DNA of 14,268 nucleotides, taken from Hyphomonadaceae bacterium UBA4763 (lineage in GTDB: Bacteria > Pseudomonadota > Alphaproteobacteria > Caulobacterales > Aquidulcibacteraceae). The stretch is from positions 3,076 to 17,343 of the forward strand of contig DHHV01000106.1 of assembly GCA_002403455.1 (NCBI GenBank), read 5' to 3'. The notes under the pieces are model-generated. The model was not told where the DNA came from. It searched no databases and saw only the letters and a program-made list of their open reading frames with translations. The stretch's first letter is position 1. The number at the start of each line of letters is the position of its first letter. A program made the translations under genes and the position numbers. Positions 7,790 through 14,268 of this stretch are shown in pieces.

Positions 7790-7795
7790 TTTGGG

Positions 7796-9427
7796 CTAAT
7801 TATTCTCTTTTGCCTTGTTCATTGATTCATATTTAAGCAACAAACCAATTTCTTCCACGCGGTATTCTACCATTCGGCTGAAGGCGTCTTCATATTTGGC
7901 ATATTCATTTTCTCTGTTTTGATAGTCGATGTAAATTTTCTTCAATCGCGCATCGGTAATATAGGTTTCGAGCTTGCCATCGCTCCAATTTAGGGTGCGG
8001 CCGAAGGCGGCGCCGATGTCGCCAGGGGTCGGATCGGCCGGCAGCGCAATGTTCTTTTGCGCATGGGCTTCGCGCAAAGCTGCGTCCATTGCTTCGCGCA
8101 CCTCGGCGGGCGGTCCGGCTGTTTCCTGGCGGGCAAAGTCGGCGTATTTTTGCGCGGCGGGGGCAAGTCGCGCCTTTTCCCGCTTGATGGCCGCCAGCCG
8201 CCGTTTCACCGCGGCGATTTCTTGCGGCGATTGATCCGTCGGCGCGTCTGCGCCGGGAACGGCGCTGGCCATCGCTGTGCGGGCGGCGAATTGGGCGGCG
8301 GCTTCGATATAATTGAATTCATCCGCAGCCAGCGACGCGGCGAAGGCGGCGCTCGGCGGCAACAACGGGGAGATCGCCCCGGCCCCAAATCCAAGCCCCG
8401 GCACGGCGAGCGCTGCGAGGATGATCCCGGCGACCCTTGCCAACCGGCGCGCAAGGCCGGGCGGATGGGCGGTCGGATCGATCATCAATTGCAGCCGTCT
8501 TTTCCGAAAAAGCCGGCTGAACGGCAGGAAAGCGCAACGCGCCGGGTCGGAGACGAGGCCCAATTGCAAAGCTTGCAGCCAGGATTGGGCATAAGCGCGG
8601 CGCGCATGCGGGGCGGCGTCGAGCACCAAAGCGTCGGCGGCTTCCTCGCGGGCGGCTTCCCAGGACTGCAAAAGGCCTAGGGCAAAGGGATTGAAGGCCA
8701 AGCAATCGGCCAGAAGCACCTGCAACGATTTGGCGCGCAAATCGTCGCGCGCGACATGGGCAAGCTCATGGGCAAGCGCCAGCGTCAGGCTCTGGGCAAA
8801 ATCGGGCTGCGCCATGGCGCGCGGCGCGACCAATCGGGCGGCGCCGCGAACAAGGACGGCAAAAGGCGTAATGGCCGCCTCAACGACGACAATCCGCCAG
8901 GGAACGCGCACGCCAAAACGCGCCGCCCAATCGGCGGCGGCGCGCTGTAGCGCCGAATCGGCCGGCGTTGCAGCGGCCAAGATTGCCGACAGGCGGCGTT
9001 GGCCGGAGCGGGCGCGCAGCCGCCGCCACGCAAAGAACGCCAGCGCGCCGGCCCCGAACATGGCGGCAAAGATCGACGCAAAATTTGCCGGCAAAACGGG
9101 CGCGCTTTCGATCGGGGCCGCGTTGGATAAAAGCGCTGGCGACGGTTGCGCGGCGCCGACAATCGTCAGCGCGTCGAGACTGGCGGGCGCGCTTGGCGCC
9201 AAAGCCCGCCAGAGCGGCGCGGTCTGCGGCGCAAGGGCAAGCCCGAGCACGGGGCCGGCGACCATGAAGACCACCGCTCCGGCAAAAATCTGCGCGCGCC
9301 GGTGCGCGTTGTTGGTTCCAAGGCCCAGAAGCGCGCCAACGCCCCAGCCGGCAGCGGCGAAGGGCAGCGACAGCAAGGCGGCCGCGCCGGTGAATTGCAA
9401 TCCGCTCAGCAGCACGGCGCTGATCAT
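7796..9427 (-). CDS. BlaR1-like M56 family membrane zinc metalloprotease with unrecognised C-terminal domain
   Basis: M56 proteins pair with BlaI-type repressors: a signal at the extracytoplasmic side activates an intramembrane or cytosolic zinc protease, and the repressor is inactivated. The 543 residues show membrane segments near 2-28, 45-68, 115-133 and 331-352. The zinc motif HELAH (H220, E221, H224) is followed by REEAADAL with E261/E262 as the third ligand. After the last membrane segment comes about 190 residues, probably periplasmic, rich in charged helices with coiled-coil character (400-460 and 485-540). It has no penicillin-binding motifs (no SxxK/SxN/KTG set), so a beta-lactam sensor is unlikely. 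The last ~60 codons (7796-7980) are only about 37% GC by hand count, unlike the rest. Its ATG overlaps the blaI-like stop by 4 bp (ATGA). Confidence 0.85.
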   Translation of the reverse strand: MISAVLLSGLQFTGAAALLSLPFAAAGWGVGALLGLGTNNAHRRAQIFAGAVVFMVAGPVLGLALAPQTAPLWRALAPSAPASLDALTIVGAAQPSPALLSNAAPIESAPVLPANFASIFAAMFGAGALAFFAWRRLRARSGQRRLSAILAAATPADSALQRAAADWAARFGVRVPWRIVVVEAAITPFAVLVRGAARLVAPRAMAQPDFAQSLTLALAHELAHVARDDLRAKSLQVLLADCLAFNPFALGLLQSWEAAREEAADALVLDAAPHARRAYAQSWLQALQLGLVSDPARCAFLPFSRLFRKRRLQLMIDPTAHPPGLARRLARVAGIILAALAVPGLGFGAGAISPLLPPSAAFAASLAADEFNYIEAAAQFAARTAMASAVPGADAPTDQSPQEIAAVKRRLAAIKREKARLAPAAQKYADFARQETAGPPAEVREAMDAALREAHAQKNIALPADPTPGDIGAAFGRTLNWSDGKLETYITDARLKKIYIDYQNRENEYAKYEDAFSRMVEYRVEEIGLLLKYESMNKAKENN

Positions 9428-9843
9428 GACTCCGGCTCCGGCGGCGCATCCGGCGGCGCATCACGCGGCGCTGTGGCGTTCAGCAGCGCCGATAATTGGT
9501 CGAGTTCGTCCTTGGTTAGTAGATCGGAGCTCGCAAAAGCCGACACCGGCAAATCGCCATGCACGTCGAATACGCTCGCGGCGAAGTCTTTCAAAACCGC
9601 GCCGATCGTGGCGACTTTTTCTACCGCCGCGCGATAGACCGCAACGCCATGATAATCCTCGCGATGCAGAAGCCCCTTGGCGTGCATGCGCTCGACCAAG
9701 GTGCGGGTCGTCGAGATCGCCCAATCTTGCCGTTCGCCGAGCACGTCATGGACTTCGCGGGCGCTGCTGCGGCCCTGGCGCCAAAGCACTTTCAAAATCG
9801 CCAATTCCGATTTGGTCGGCGGGTCGGCGCCAATTTTAGCCAT
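9424..9843 (-). CDS. BlaI/MecI/CopY family transcriptional repressor
   Basis: A winged-helix repressor of 139 residues. The N-terminal family signature PTKSELAILKVLW (9-21) is followed by a recognition-helix region STTRTLVERMHAKGLL (44-59) and the wing with VAVYRAAV (67-74). The C-terminal dimerisation region is shorter on motif than BlaI and ends in a proline-rich tail made by a 12-bp tandem duplication. An Ala-Phe pair (102-103) lies where BlaI/MecI are cleaved in staphylococci (Asn-Phe), but this may be coincidence. It forms a two-gene unit with the M56 protease. No clear TACA/TGTA-type operator was found in front of it. A TTTAAT hexamer at about 9859-9864 (minus strand) is a possible -10. 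The target genes are unknown. Confidence 0.88.
   Translation of the reverse strand: MAKIGADPPTKSELAILKVLWRQGRSSAREVHDVLGERQDWAISTTRTLVERMHAKGLLHREDYHGVAVYRAAVEKVATIGAVLKDFAASVFDVHGDLPVSAFASSDLLTKDELDQLSALLNATAPRDAPPDAPPEPES
9437..9460. repeat. 12-bp perfect tandem duplication in the repressor tail
   Basis: TCCGGCGGCGCA occurs twice back to back on the plus strand. On the coding strand it produces DAPP-DAPP in the C-terminal tail of the BlaI-like repressor. A third, degenerate copy sits just beyond it. It looks like replication slippage in GC-rich DNA. Confidence 0.85.
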
Positions 9844-9910
9844 GGGTCGCGCGGTCCAGATTAAACAGTCCTGGCGAAAGGGCTAACACTGTGCGCGCCG
9901 CATCTCAAGT

Positions 9911-9933
9911 AGCGATCGCGTTACGCTGTCGCT
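9911..9933 (-). terminator. Possible hairpin terminator after the NHL gene
   Basis: AGCGA and GCG arms pair with CGC and TCGCT around a TTA loop, with a two-base internal mismatch. This gives an eight-pair imperfect hairpin about 30 bases past the NHL stop codon. No T-tract follows on the minus strand, so intrinsic termination is doubtful and read-through into the blaI-like gene is possible. The remainder of the 121-base gap holds nothing else I can support. Confidence 0.25.
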
Positions 9934-9964
9934 TCTCGAACTAAGACGCTTGAATCTGCGGGGC

Positions 9965-10906
9965 CTAGCGCGCCGCCGTTGGCCGGCCCCACACGGAAAT
10001 GCGACTGGCGCCATTGTCGACGACATAGACCTTGCCATCGGGCCCGGCAGCGATTCCAAACGGCTTTTGCAGATCAGGCGCGCCAAAATGGGTGAGAAAG
10101 CGGCCGCGCTCATCGAACATTTGCACGCGCCCATTGTAAAAATCAGTCGCCGCGATCCGCCCCCCAGGATCGATTGCCACTGACGAGACGGTCTTAAACC
10201 AGCCTGGGAATGGCATGCCGGGCAGCCGAATGCCGACGAACCCACCGAAACTTCGCTCTATTGCGCCATCTGGCGTCACGAAGTGCAAACGATGCGCATA
10301 GCCCTCGGCCAAGACAAACCCAGCATCGCGGCGACGCGCGATATCTGACGGGTAAATGAACTTTCGCGCGCCGGCGAAAGCGGTGGTGAAGGCGCCCGTT
10401 TCATCAAAAGCCTGCAGGCGCCCGCCATAAAAATCCACGACTAGCGCGCCGCCGGTCGGCAAGGCCGCAACGCCCGAAGGCGAATTGAGTGCGCCTGCCG
10501 CTTCGCCAGCCGCGCCAAAGGCATGTTGGAACACGCCATCCAAGGTAAATACAAGAACAGCGTCGAGATCATAATCAGCGATAAATAGCTGGTCGTCCTG
10601 AATATCCAGATTCATCGGCCGCCCCAGCATGGTGGCGTCGCCAGCCTTCGGGAAGAAATCAAGGAATTCGCCCTGAAGCGAAAATATTTGAATGCGCGCA
10701 TTTCGCGCGTCTGCCACAAAGACCTTGTCGTGTGAGACGGCTATCCCGGTCGGATCGCGGAATTCGCCCGGCCCGTCGCCTGCCGCCCCCCATTCGGCGA
10801 GCTTTTCATAAGGCGGCTCTCGCAAAACATGCCCCCTCGATACAAAAAATGCGCCTCCGACCGCGAGCGCGAGCATGAAGAAAAGAGCGATGAAAACGCG
10901 GCGCAT
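9965..10906 (-). CDS. Membrane-anchored NHL-repeat beta-propeller protein
   Basis: The 313 residues start with a signal-anchor or signal peptide (hydrophobic 4-22). About six NHL repeats follow, near 48-85, 96-131, 142-178, 185-221, 239-275 and 281-308, each with the pattern P-x-G/D-I-A ... V-A-D-x-x-N/G-x-R-I/L-Q-x-F. Together they form one closed six-bladed propeller, most likely in the periplasm. No catalytic residues stand out, and NHL propellers usually bind proteins, peptides or small ligands. It starts 11 bases after the barrel gene stop, with GGGGA six bases before the ATG, so it is the third gene of the MerR-controlled unit. The function is not known; a role as partner of the exported metal-binding protein or barrel is inference. 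Confidence 0.85.
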   Translation of the reverse strand: MRRVFIALFFMLALAVGGAFFVSRGHVLREPPYEKLAEWGAAGDGPGEFRDPTGIAVSHDKVFVADARNARIQIFSLQGEFLDFFPKAGDATMLGRPMNLDIQDDQLFIADYDLDAVLVFTLDGVFQHAFGAAGEAAGALNSPSGVAALPTGGALVVDFYGGRLQAFDETGAFTTAFAGARKFIYPSDIARRRDAGFVLAEGYAHRLHFVTPDGAIERSFGGFVGIRLPGMPFPGWFKTVSSVAIDPGGRIAATDFYNGRVQMFDERGRFLTHFGAPDLQKPFGIAAGPDGKVYVVDNGASRISVWGRPTAAR

Positions 10907-10917
10907 GATTATCCCCG

Positions 10918-11736
10918 TTAAAACGGCACACGAAAACCGAGGCGCAACGCAAAATCGGGCCGCGGCGCGCCCGCCCGACCATCGCCGCGCACCGGGATCT
11001 GCACGCCACCCTCAAGGATATATTTGGCGCTGACGAGTTGTATTCCCGGCGACAGGAACAAATCCGCGCGCGCGTCGCCGATTGCGTCGCCCGCGGTGAC
11101 GCGGACATAGTTCACTTCCCCCACCGCATAGAGAAATCGCGGCACGCCCGTCCCTAATCGGCGCGGTAACAGGCGATATTGCACCGACCCGTCAATGTTC
11201 AAAAGATCGCCCAAATTGACCTCAAATTTGGGCGTGTTGACTTGGTAACGCGCCGACACGTCCACTTCGACATCGTTGTTGAGAAATGTCGCGACGACGC
11301 CCGCAAACGGATCGGTTGACCGCGACCCAATCCCGCTGCGTCCGCTGGGCAATTCGACGCCGGCAAAAGGCGTGATGCGGAAGGTATAGCCGGGTCCATT
11401 GCGTTTCAACGCGGTATAGCGCGCGAAAATGCGAATATCGCCGAAGCCGGTCAACTCGTCGGATGGCTGCAAAATGGGTTCAATACGGCCGAAGGCGAGC
11501 GGAACCACGGCAAACACCGCCCAATCGGCCTGCAGGCCATAACCGAGCGCATTCTCCCAAATGAGCGTGCGCGCACCGATCGCGCGACTGGAAGCTTCCG
11601 CATAGATCAATTGGCTACGGGCGATGAATTCCTTGGCGGCGACTGGCAGGGCGGTTTCGGTGGTGATCGGCGCTGCCTCGGCCGGCCCAAGGACGATCGA
11701 GACCGCAGAACCTACCAGAAGGAGGGCGCGGTTCAT
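10918..11736 (-). CDS. Exported beta-barrel-like outer membrane protein, transporter family candidate
   Basis: The 272-residue product has a signal peptide with a likely cut after PAEAA (about 18-22). Alternating polar/hydrophobic strands rich in glycine and aromatics follow, for example FRITPFAGVELPSGR and FLYAVGEVNYVRV, and it ends in LGFRVPF with a terminal phenylalanine, as outer membrane barrels do. This resembles the loosely defined transporter / MetA-pathway phenol-degradation barrel group, but the match is by general look only. Its ATG overlaps the HMA gene stop by 4 bp (ATGA), and the NHL gene follows closely, so the three form one transcription unit. It has no cysteines or metal motifs of its own. 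A role in metal export or sequestration is inferred from context only. Confidence 0.75.
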   Translation of the reverse strand: MNRALLLVGSAVSIVLGPAEAAPITTETALPVAAKEFIARSQLIYAEASSRAIGARTLIWENALGYGLQADWAVFAVVPLAFGRIEPILQPSDELTGFGDIRIFARYTALKRNGPGYTFRITPFAGVELPSGRSGIGSRSTDPFAGVVATFLNNDVEVDVSARYQVNTPKFEVNLGDLLNIDGSVQYRLLPRRLGTGVPRFLYAVGEVNYVRVTAGDAIGDARADLFLSPGIQLVSAKYILEGGVQIPVRGDGRAGAPRPDFALRLGFRVPF

Positions 11737-12065
11737 GACCCTACTTCGTTGTCCGAGGGGGCGACTATAAAGCTGCGTACTTTAAAGCCGGCCCTCTTGA
11801 CCGCCCCTTCGAGCGCCGACCGCTCGAGGGTTTTTCCGACCGGCGTGGTGACAATGACCGTTGAACTGGCCAAATCAGTCTTAACGACAGTGACGCCCGC
11901 GAGCTTCTTCAGCTGTTTCTCAATGCCGAAAGTGCAAAGCGGACAAGCGAGCCCGTCCACGCCGAGGCGATAAGTCTCCGCTGACGCTTGGCTCGACAGC
12001 GCCAACGCAAGGGCAAGACCGCCCGCACCGAAGAGACCGGATTTGCGGCGAGGATCCTTATTCAT
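11733..12065 (-). CDS. Exported single-domain heavy-metal-associated (HMA) protein, MerP-like
   Basis: A small 110-residue protein with a signal peptide (positive KDPRRK, hydrophobic 11-25, likely cut after SQASA at 25-29) followed by one HMA fold. The metal site is GLACPLC with C41 and C44; the usual GMxCxxC methionine is replaced by leucine. Typical later strands follow (VTVVKTDLASSTVIVT, about 58-73, then RAGFKV). It should bind a soft metal such as Cu(I) or Hg(II) in the periplasm, like MerP. The ATG at 12065 is chosen because it begins the signal peptide and follows GGGAGAG. The frame is open 30 codons further upstream, but that part crosses the promoter. It is the first gene of the unit divergent from the merR-like gene. 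Confidence 0.9.
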   Translation of the reverse strand: MNKDPRRKSGLFGAGGLALALALSSQASAETYRLGVDGLACPLCTFGIEKQLKKLAGVTVVKTDLASSTVIVTTPVGKTLERSALEGAVKRAGFKVRSFIVAPSDNEVGS

Positions 12066-12095
12066 GGTGAGCGGCTCTCCCGTTCGATAAAGTTG

Positions 12096-12124
12096 TTGAT
12101 TGCCATACCGATCAACGGTACATG
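12096..12124 (+). promoter_or_regulatory. Candidate promoter of the merR-family gene
   Basis: TTGATT (12096-12101) and TACATG (12119-12124) lie 17 bases apart, pointing to the merR-like gene. The start would fall inside the MerR operator, which would give the autorepression seen in other divergent MerR systems. The -10 is poor. Confidence 0.3.
12106..12120. promoter_or_regulatory. Second dyad beside the MerR operator
   Basis: TACCG-ATCAA-CGGTA is a perfect 5-5-5 inverted repeat spanning the predicted -10 and start point of the HMA operon. It is nested with another repeat, GTTGAT (12095-12100) against ATCAAC (12111-12116). It could be a site for a second regulator; chance is possible. Confidence 0.35.
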
Positions 12125-12145
12125 CTGTAGTCGCTACAGGATCAA
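12115..12145 (-). promoter_or_regulatory. MerR-type promoter and operator of the HMA-barrel-NHL operon
   Basis: On the minus strand TTGATC (12145-12140) and TACCGT (12120-12115) are separated by 19 bases. The spacer holds the perfect dyad CTGTAG-CGA-CTACAG (12139-12125). A 19- or 20-base spacer with a central dyad is the hallmark of promoters that MerR-family activators untwist. It lies between the merR-like gene and the operon it should control. Confidence 0.8.
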
Positions 12146-12166
12146 GAGGGCTCACGGATTATTTTC

Positions 12167-12553
12167 ATGCAAGTTGGCATGCTAAGCGCCGCCTCCGGCG
12201 TTAAAATTGAAACGATCCGGTATTATGAAAAAGTTGGGCTGCTGCCCAAGCCCGTGCGAGCGGGGAATGGACGCCGCGTTTATGATCAAGCGGATGCGGA
12301 GCGTCTGTCGTTCATTAGGCGGGCGCGCTTGCTTGGTTTTCCGATGGCGGACATAAGGGCAATCTTAGCGCTGCGTGCGCCGAAAGCGGGAAACGCGACA
12401 GTGCGCACAATTGCAGAACGCCATCTTGCGACGGTTCGGGCGCGCTTGGCCGATCTTCGCGCGCTGGAGGACATGTTGATCTTGGCGATCGATGATTGCC
12501 AAGCCGGTAGAGGCGACGTCTGTCCGGTCGTCGCGGCGATCGCCAAGGCTTGA
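12167..12553 (+). CDS. MerR-family metal-responsive transcriptional regulator
   Basis: The 128 residues comprise an N-terminal winged HTH (1-70) with the family hallmark ETIRYYEKVGLLPKP (15-29) and GRRVYDQ, a long dimerisation helix (about 78-108), and a C-terminal metal loop with C111 and C119 (Cys-X7-Cys). That spacing equals the CueR copper/silver/gold loop (C112/C120); MerR itself has Cys-X8-Cys. The position equivalent to MerR Cys82 or CueR Ser77 (35 residues before C111) is N76, not Cys, which argues against Hg(II)/Zn(II)-type sensing. No ribosome site is evident; the ATG at 12167 gives the normal family N terminus, while an ATG at 12179 would cut it. Divergent from the HMA operon across a 101-base control region. 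Confidence 0.92.
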   Translation: MQVGMLSAASGVKIETIRYYEKVGLLPKPVRAGNGRRVYDQADAERLSFIRRARLLGFPMADIRAILALRAPKAGNATVRTIAERHLATVRARLADLRALEDMLILAIDDCQAGRGDVCPVVAAIAKA

Positions 12554-12566
12554 GGTCCGGCAGCGA

Positions 12567-12587
12567 GGCGGGGTGAAGCTGCCCGCC
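12567..12587 (+). terminator. GC-rich hairpin after the merR-family gene
   Basis: GGCGGG (12567-12572) pairs with CCCGCC (12582-12587) around a nine-base loop, 14 bases after the stop codon. A small CCCC-GTC-GGGG hairpin follows near 12597-12607. No T-tract is present, so this is at best a weak terminator. Confidence 0.3.
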
Positions 12588-12648
12588 CTCCCCGCGCCCC
12601 GTCGGGGAATCATTGCCAAAGCGCCGCGCATCAGGCATGGCGCGCGCC

Positions 12649-14268
12649 ATGACCGCAATCGACATCGATGCGCTGTTGCAGCCGCAGGACTTAGCAGCGG
12701 CGCGGGCGCTGAAGCTTTCCGACAGCGAATATCAGATCATTCTCGACCGCTTGGGGCGGGCGCCCAATCGGGTTGAGCTCGGCGTGTTTTCGGTGATGTG
12801 GAGCGAGCATTGCTCGTATAAATCCACGCGTCGGCATCTAAAGACGCTGCCGACCAGCGGGCCGCGCGTCATCCAAGGCCCGGGCGAGAATGCCGGCGTC
12901 GTCGATATTGGCGATGGGCTCGCTTGCGTGTTCAAAATGGAGAGCCACAATCACCCGAGCTTTATCGAACCGACCCAAGGCGCAGCGACCGGGGTCGGCG
13001 GCATCATGCGCGATGTGTTCACGATGGGAGCGCGGCCGATCGCGCTGCTCAACGCCTTGCGCTTTGGCGATCCGGCCCATCCGCGCACCAAGAGCCTGGT
13101 GCGCGGCGTTGTCGCCGGCATAGGCGGCTATGGCAATTGCGTCGGCGTGCCGACCATTGGCGGAGAGACCAATTTTCATAAAGGCTATAACGGCAATATC
13201 CTCGTCAATGCGATGTGCGTCGGCCTTGCCCGGCAAGACCGGATTTTCTATTCGCGCGGCGCCGAGCCGGGCGCGGTGATCTTTTATGTCGGCTCGAAAA
13301 CCGGGCGCGACGGCATTCATGGCGCGACCATGGCTTCGGCCGAATTCTCGCAAGCCGATGCCGATCAGCGCCCGAGCGTGCAGGTCGGCGACCCCTTCGT
13401 CGAAAAATTGCTGATTGAAGCTTGCCTGGAGCTGATGGAGACCGACGCCATCCAAGCGATCCAGGATATGGGCGCGGCGGGACTGACCTCGTCCTCGGCC
13501 GAGATCGCCAGCAAAGGCGGGGTCGGGATCGACCTCGACCTTGACCGCGTCCCGCAGCGCGAAAAGGCGATGACCGCCTATGAGATCATGCTCTCGGAAA
13601 GCCAAGAGCGCATGCTGATGATCTTAAAGCCGGGGCGGGAGGCGCAGGCCGCCGCGATCTTTGCCAAATGGGGCTTGGATGCGGCCGTCATCGGCGTGGT
13701 CACGGATAGCGGGCGGATGGTGTTGCGTCAGGGCGGCGTCATCGTGTGCGATATCCCGGTCGCCCCGCTTGCCGATGACGCGCCAAATTACGACCGGCCC
13801 TTTGTCAACGCGCCGCCGCGCGCGCCTTTGGGCGCGGTCGCGGCGCCGGCGGCGGGCGCCTATGGCGCGAATTTGCAGGCGCTGATGAGCTGTCCCGACA
13901 TGGCCAGCAAACGTTGGATCTGGGAGCAATATGACCGCGATGTGATGGCCGATACGCTGGAGGACAGCGCCACCGCCGCCGATGCGGCCGTCGTGCGCGT
14001 GCATGGAACCACCAAAGCGCTGGCGATGACCTGCGATTGCACGCCGCGTTATGTGGCGGCCGATCCGCGCGAAGGCGCCAAACAGGCGATCGCAGAGGCC
14101 TATCGCAATCTCTGCGCAGTGGGGGCCGAGCCGATCGCGGTCACCGACAATCTCAATTTCGGCAATCCGGAGCGCCCCGTCATCATGGGCGAGATCGTCG
14201 CGGCGATCGAGGGGTTGGGCGAAGCCTGCCGGGCGTTGGACTTCCCGATCGTCAGCGGCAATGTCTCG
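12649..14268 (+). CDS. purL: Phosphoribosylformylglycinamidine synthase subunit PurL, N-terminal 540 codons (cut by window edge)
   Basis: PurL is the ATP-dependent synthetase subunit that turns FGAR plus ammonia from PurQ into FGAM in purine synthesis. The frame is open to the last base. Motifs of the short PurL (PurS/PurQ-dependent) type are clear: SVMWSEHCSYKS with H54 (49-59), GPGENAGVVDI (77-87), KMESHNHPS (96-104), GAATGVGGIMRD (111-122), KTGRDGIHGATMAS and IQDMGAAGLTSS. The second half-repeat begins before the edge, with TDNLNFGNPE and the SGNVS start of the next conserved box. An in-frame ATG at 12637 would add four residues; neither start has a good ribosome site. The short PurL is usually about 730-740 residues, so roughly a quarter is missing. 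There is no promoter I can support in the 95-base gap. Confidence 0.96.
   Translation, partial: MTAIDIDALLQPQDLAAARALKLSDSEYQIILDRLGRAPNRVELGVFSVMWSEHCSYKSTRRHLKTLPTSGPRVIQGPGENAGVVDIGDGLACVFKMESHNHPSFIEPTQGAATGVGGIMRDVFTMGARPIALLNALRFGDPAHPRTKSLVRGVVAGIGGYGNCVGVPTIGGETNFHKGYNGNILVNAMCVGLARQDRIFYSRGAEPGAVIFYVGSKTGRDGIHGATMASAEFSQADADQRPSVQVGDPFVEKLLIEACLELMETDAIQAIQDMGAAGLTSSSAEIASKGGVGIDLDLDRVPQREKAMTAYEIMLSESQERMLMILKPGREAQAAAIFAKWGLDAAVIGVVTDSGRMVLRQGGVIVCDIPVAPLADDAPNYDRPFVNAPPRAPLGAVAAPAAGAYGANLQALMSCPDMASKRWIWEQYDRDVMADTLEDSATAADAAVVRVHGTTKALAMTCDCTPRYVAADPREGAKQAIAEAYRNLCAVGAEPIAVTDNLNFGNPERPVIMGEIVAAIEGLGEACRALDFPIVSGNVS

Noticed and set aside
8691..9839. 382-codon open frame on the plus strand opposite the M56 and BlaI-like genes
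   Set aside because: Antisense to two domain-supported genes; Ala/Arg/Pro-rich with no family features.
9865..9892. ACAGT...ACTGT inverted repeat upstream of the BlaI-like gene as its operator
   Set aside because: The arms are only five bases and 18 bases apart, not the compact dyad that BlaI-type dimers bind.
12125..12139. CTGTAG/CTACAG dyad as an operator for the BlaI-like repressor
   Set aside because: BlaI/CopY sites have the arms in the opposite order (CTACA...TGTAG). The position inside a 19-base promoter spacer next to a merR-like gene explains it better.
11733..12155. Longer form of the HMA protein starting at 12155
   Set aside because: The extra 30 residues would be encoded by the promoter and operator, and would bury the signal peptide internally.

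Overview
The window is GC-rich chromosomal DNA from an alphaproteobacterium. The order cannot be settled from sequence alone. The supporting evidence is the serC-serA pair behind a serC-type leader, the ntrY-ntrX-trkA string, an NtrX without GAFTGA, a bacterial alternative oxidase and a short-form PurL of alphaproteobacterial type. No mobile element, CRISPR array, tRNA or rRNA was seen.

Layout, left to right. (1) Positions 1-1730, minus strand: serine biosynthesis. serC is followed by serA, which is cut by the window edge, and a structured leader in front of serC covers its ribosome binding site. (2) 1913-2590, plus strand: a stand-alone alternative oxidase (cyanide-resistant quinol oxidase), divergent from serC, with a small perfect palindrome over its predicted -10. 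(3) 2565-7541, minus strand: ntrY, ntrX and trkA, a nitrogen/redox two-component system followed by the potassium-uptake regulator. The genes are tightly packed and have their own upstream promoter candidates; ntrBC is not beside them. trkA and aox overlap tail to tail. (4) 7796-9843, minus strand: a BlaI-like repressor and an M56 (BlaR1-like) membrane metalloprotease with a 4-bp overlap. The protease has an unusual C-terminal domain and an AT-rich tail, and no beta-lactamase is in sight. (5) 9965-12553: a MerR-controlled envelope cassette. A merR-family gene on the plus strand faces an exported single-domain HMA metal-binding protein, an exported beta-barrel-like protein and a membrane-anchored NHL beta-propeller on the minus strand. 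The promoter between them has the 19-bp spacer and central dyad typical of MerR control. (6) 12649-14268, plus strand: the first 540 codons of purL, cut by the window edge.

The housekeeping blocks (ser, ntr/trk, pur) flank two accessory sensing modules. The most interesting is the MerR cassette. Its regulator carries a CueR-like Cys-X7-Cys pair, yet it controls only envelope proteins: there is no P-type ATPase, MerT-like importer or reductase in view. The second is the BlaI/M56 pair, whose sensed signal and target are unknown. Both edge genes (serA and purL) are open to the window boundary and are partial.
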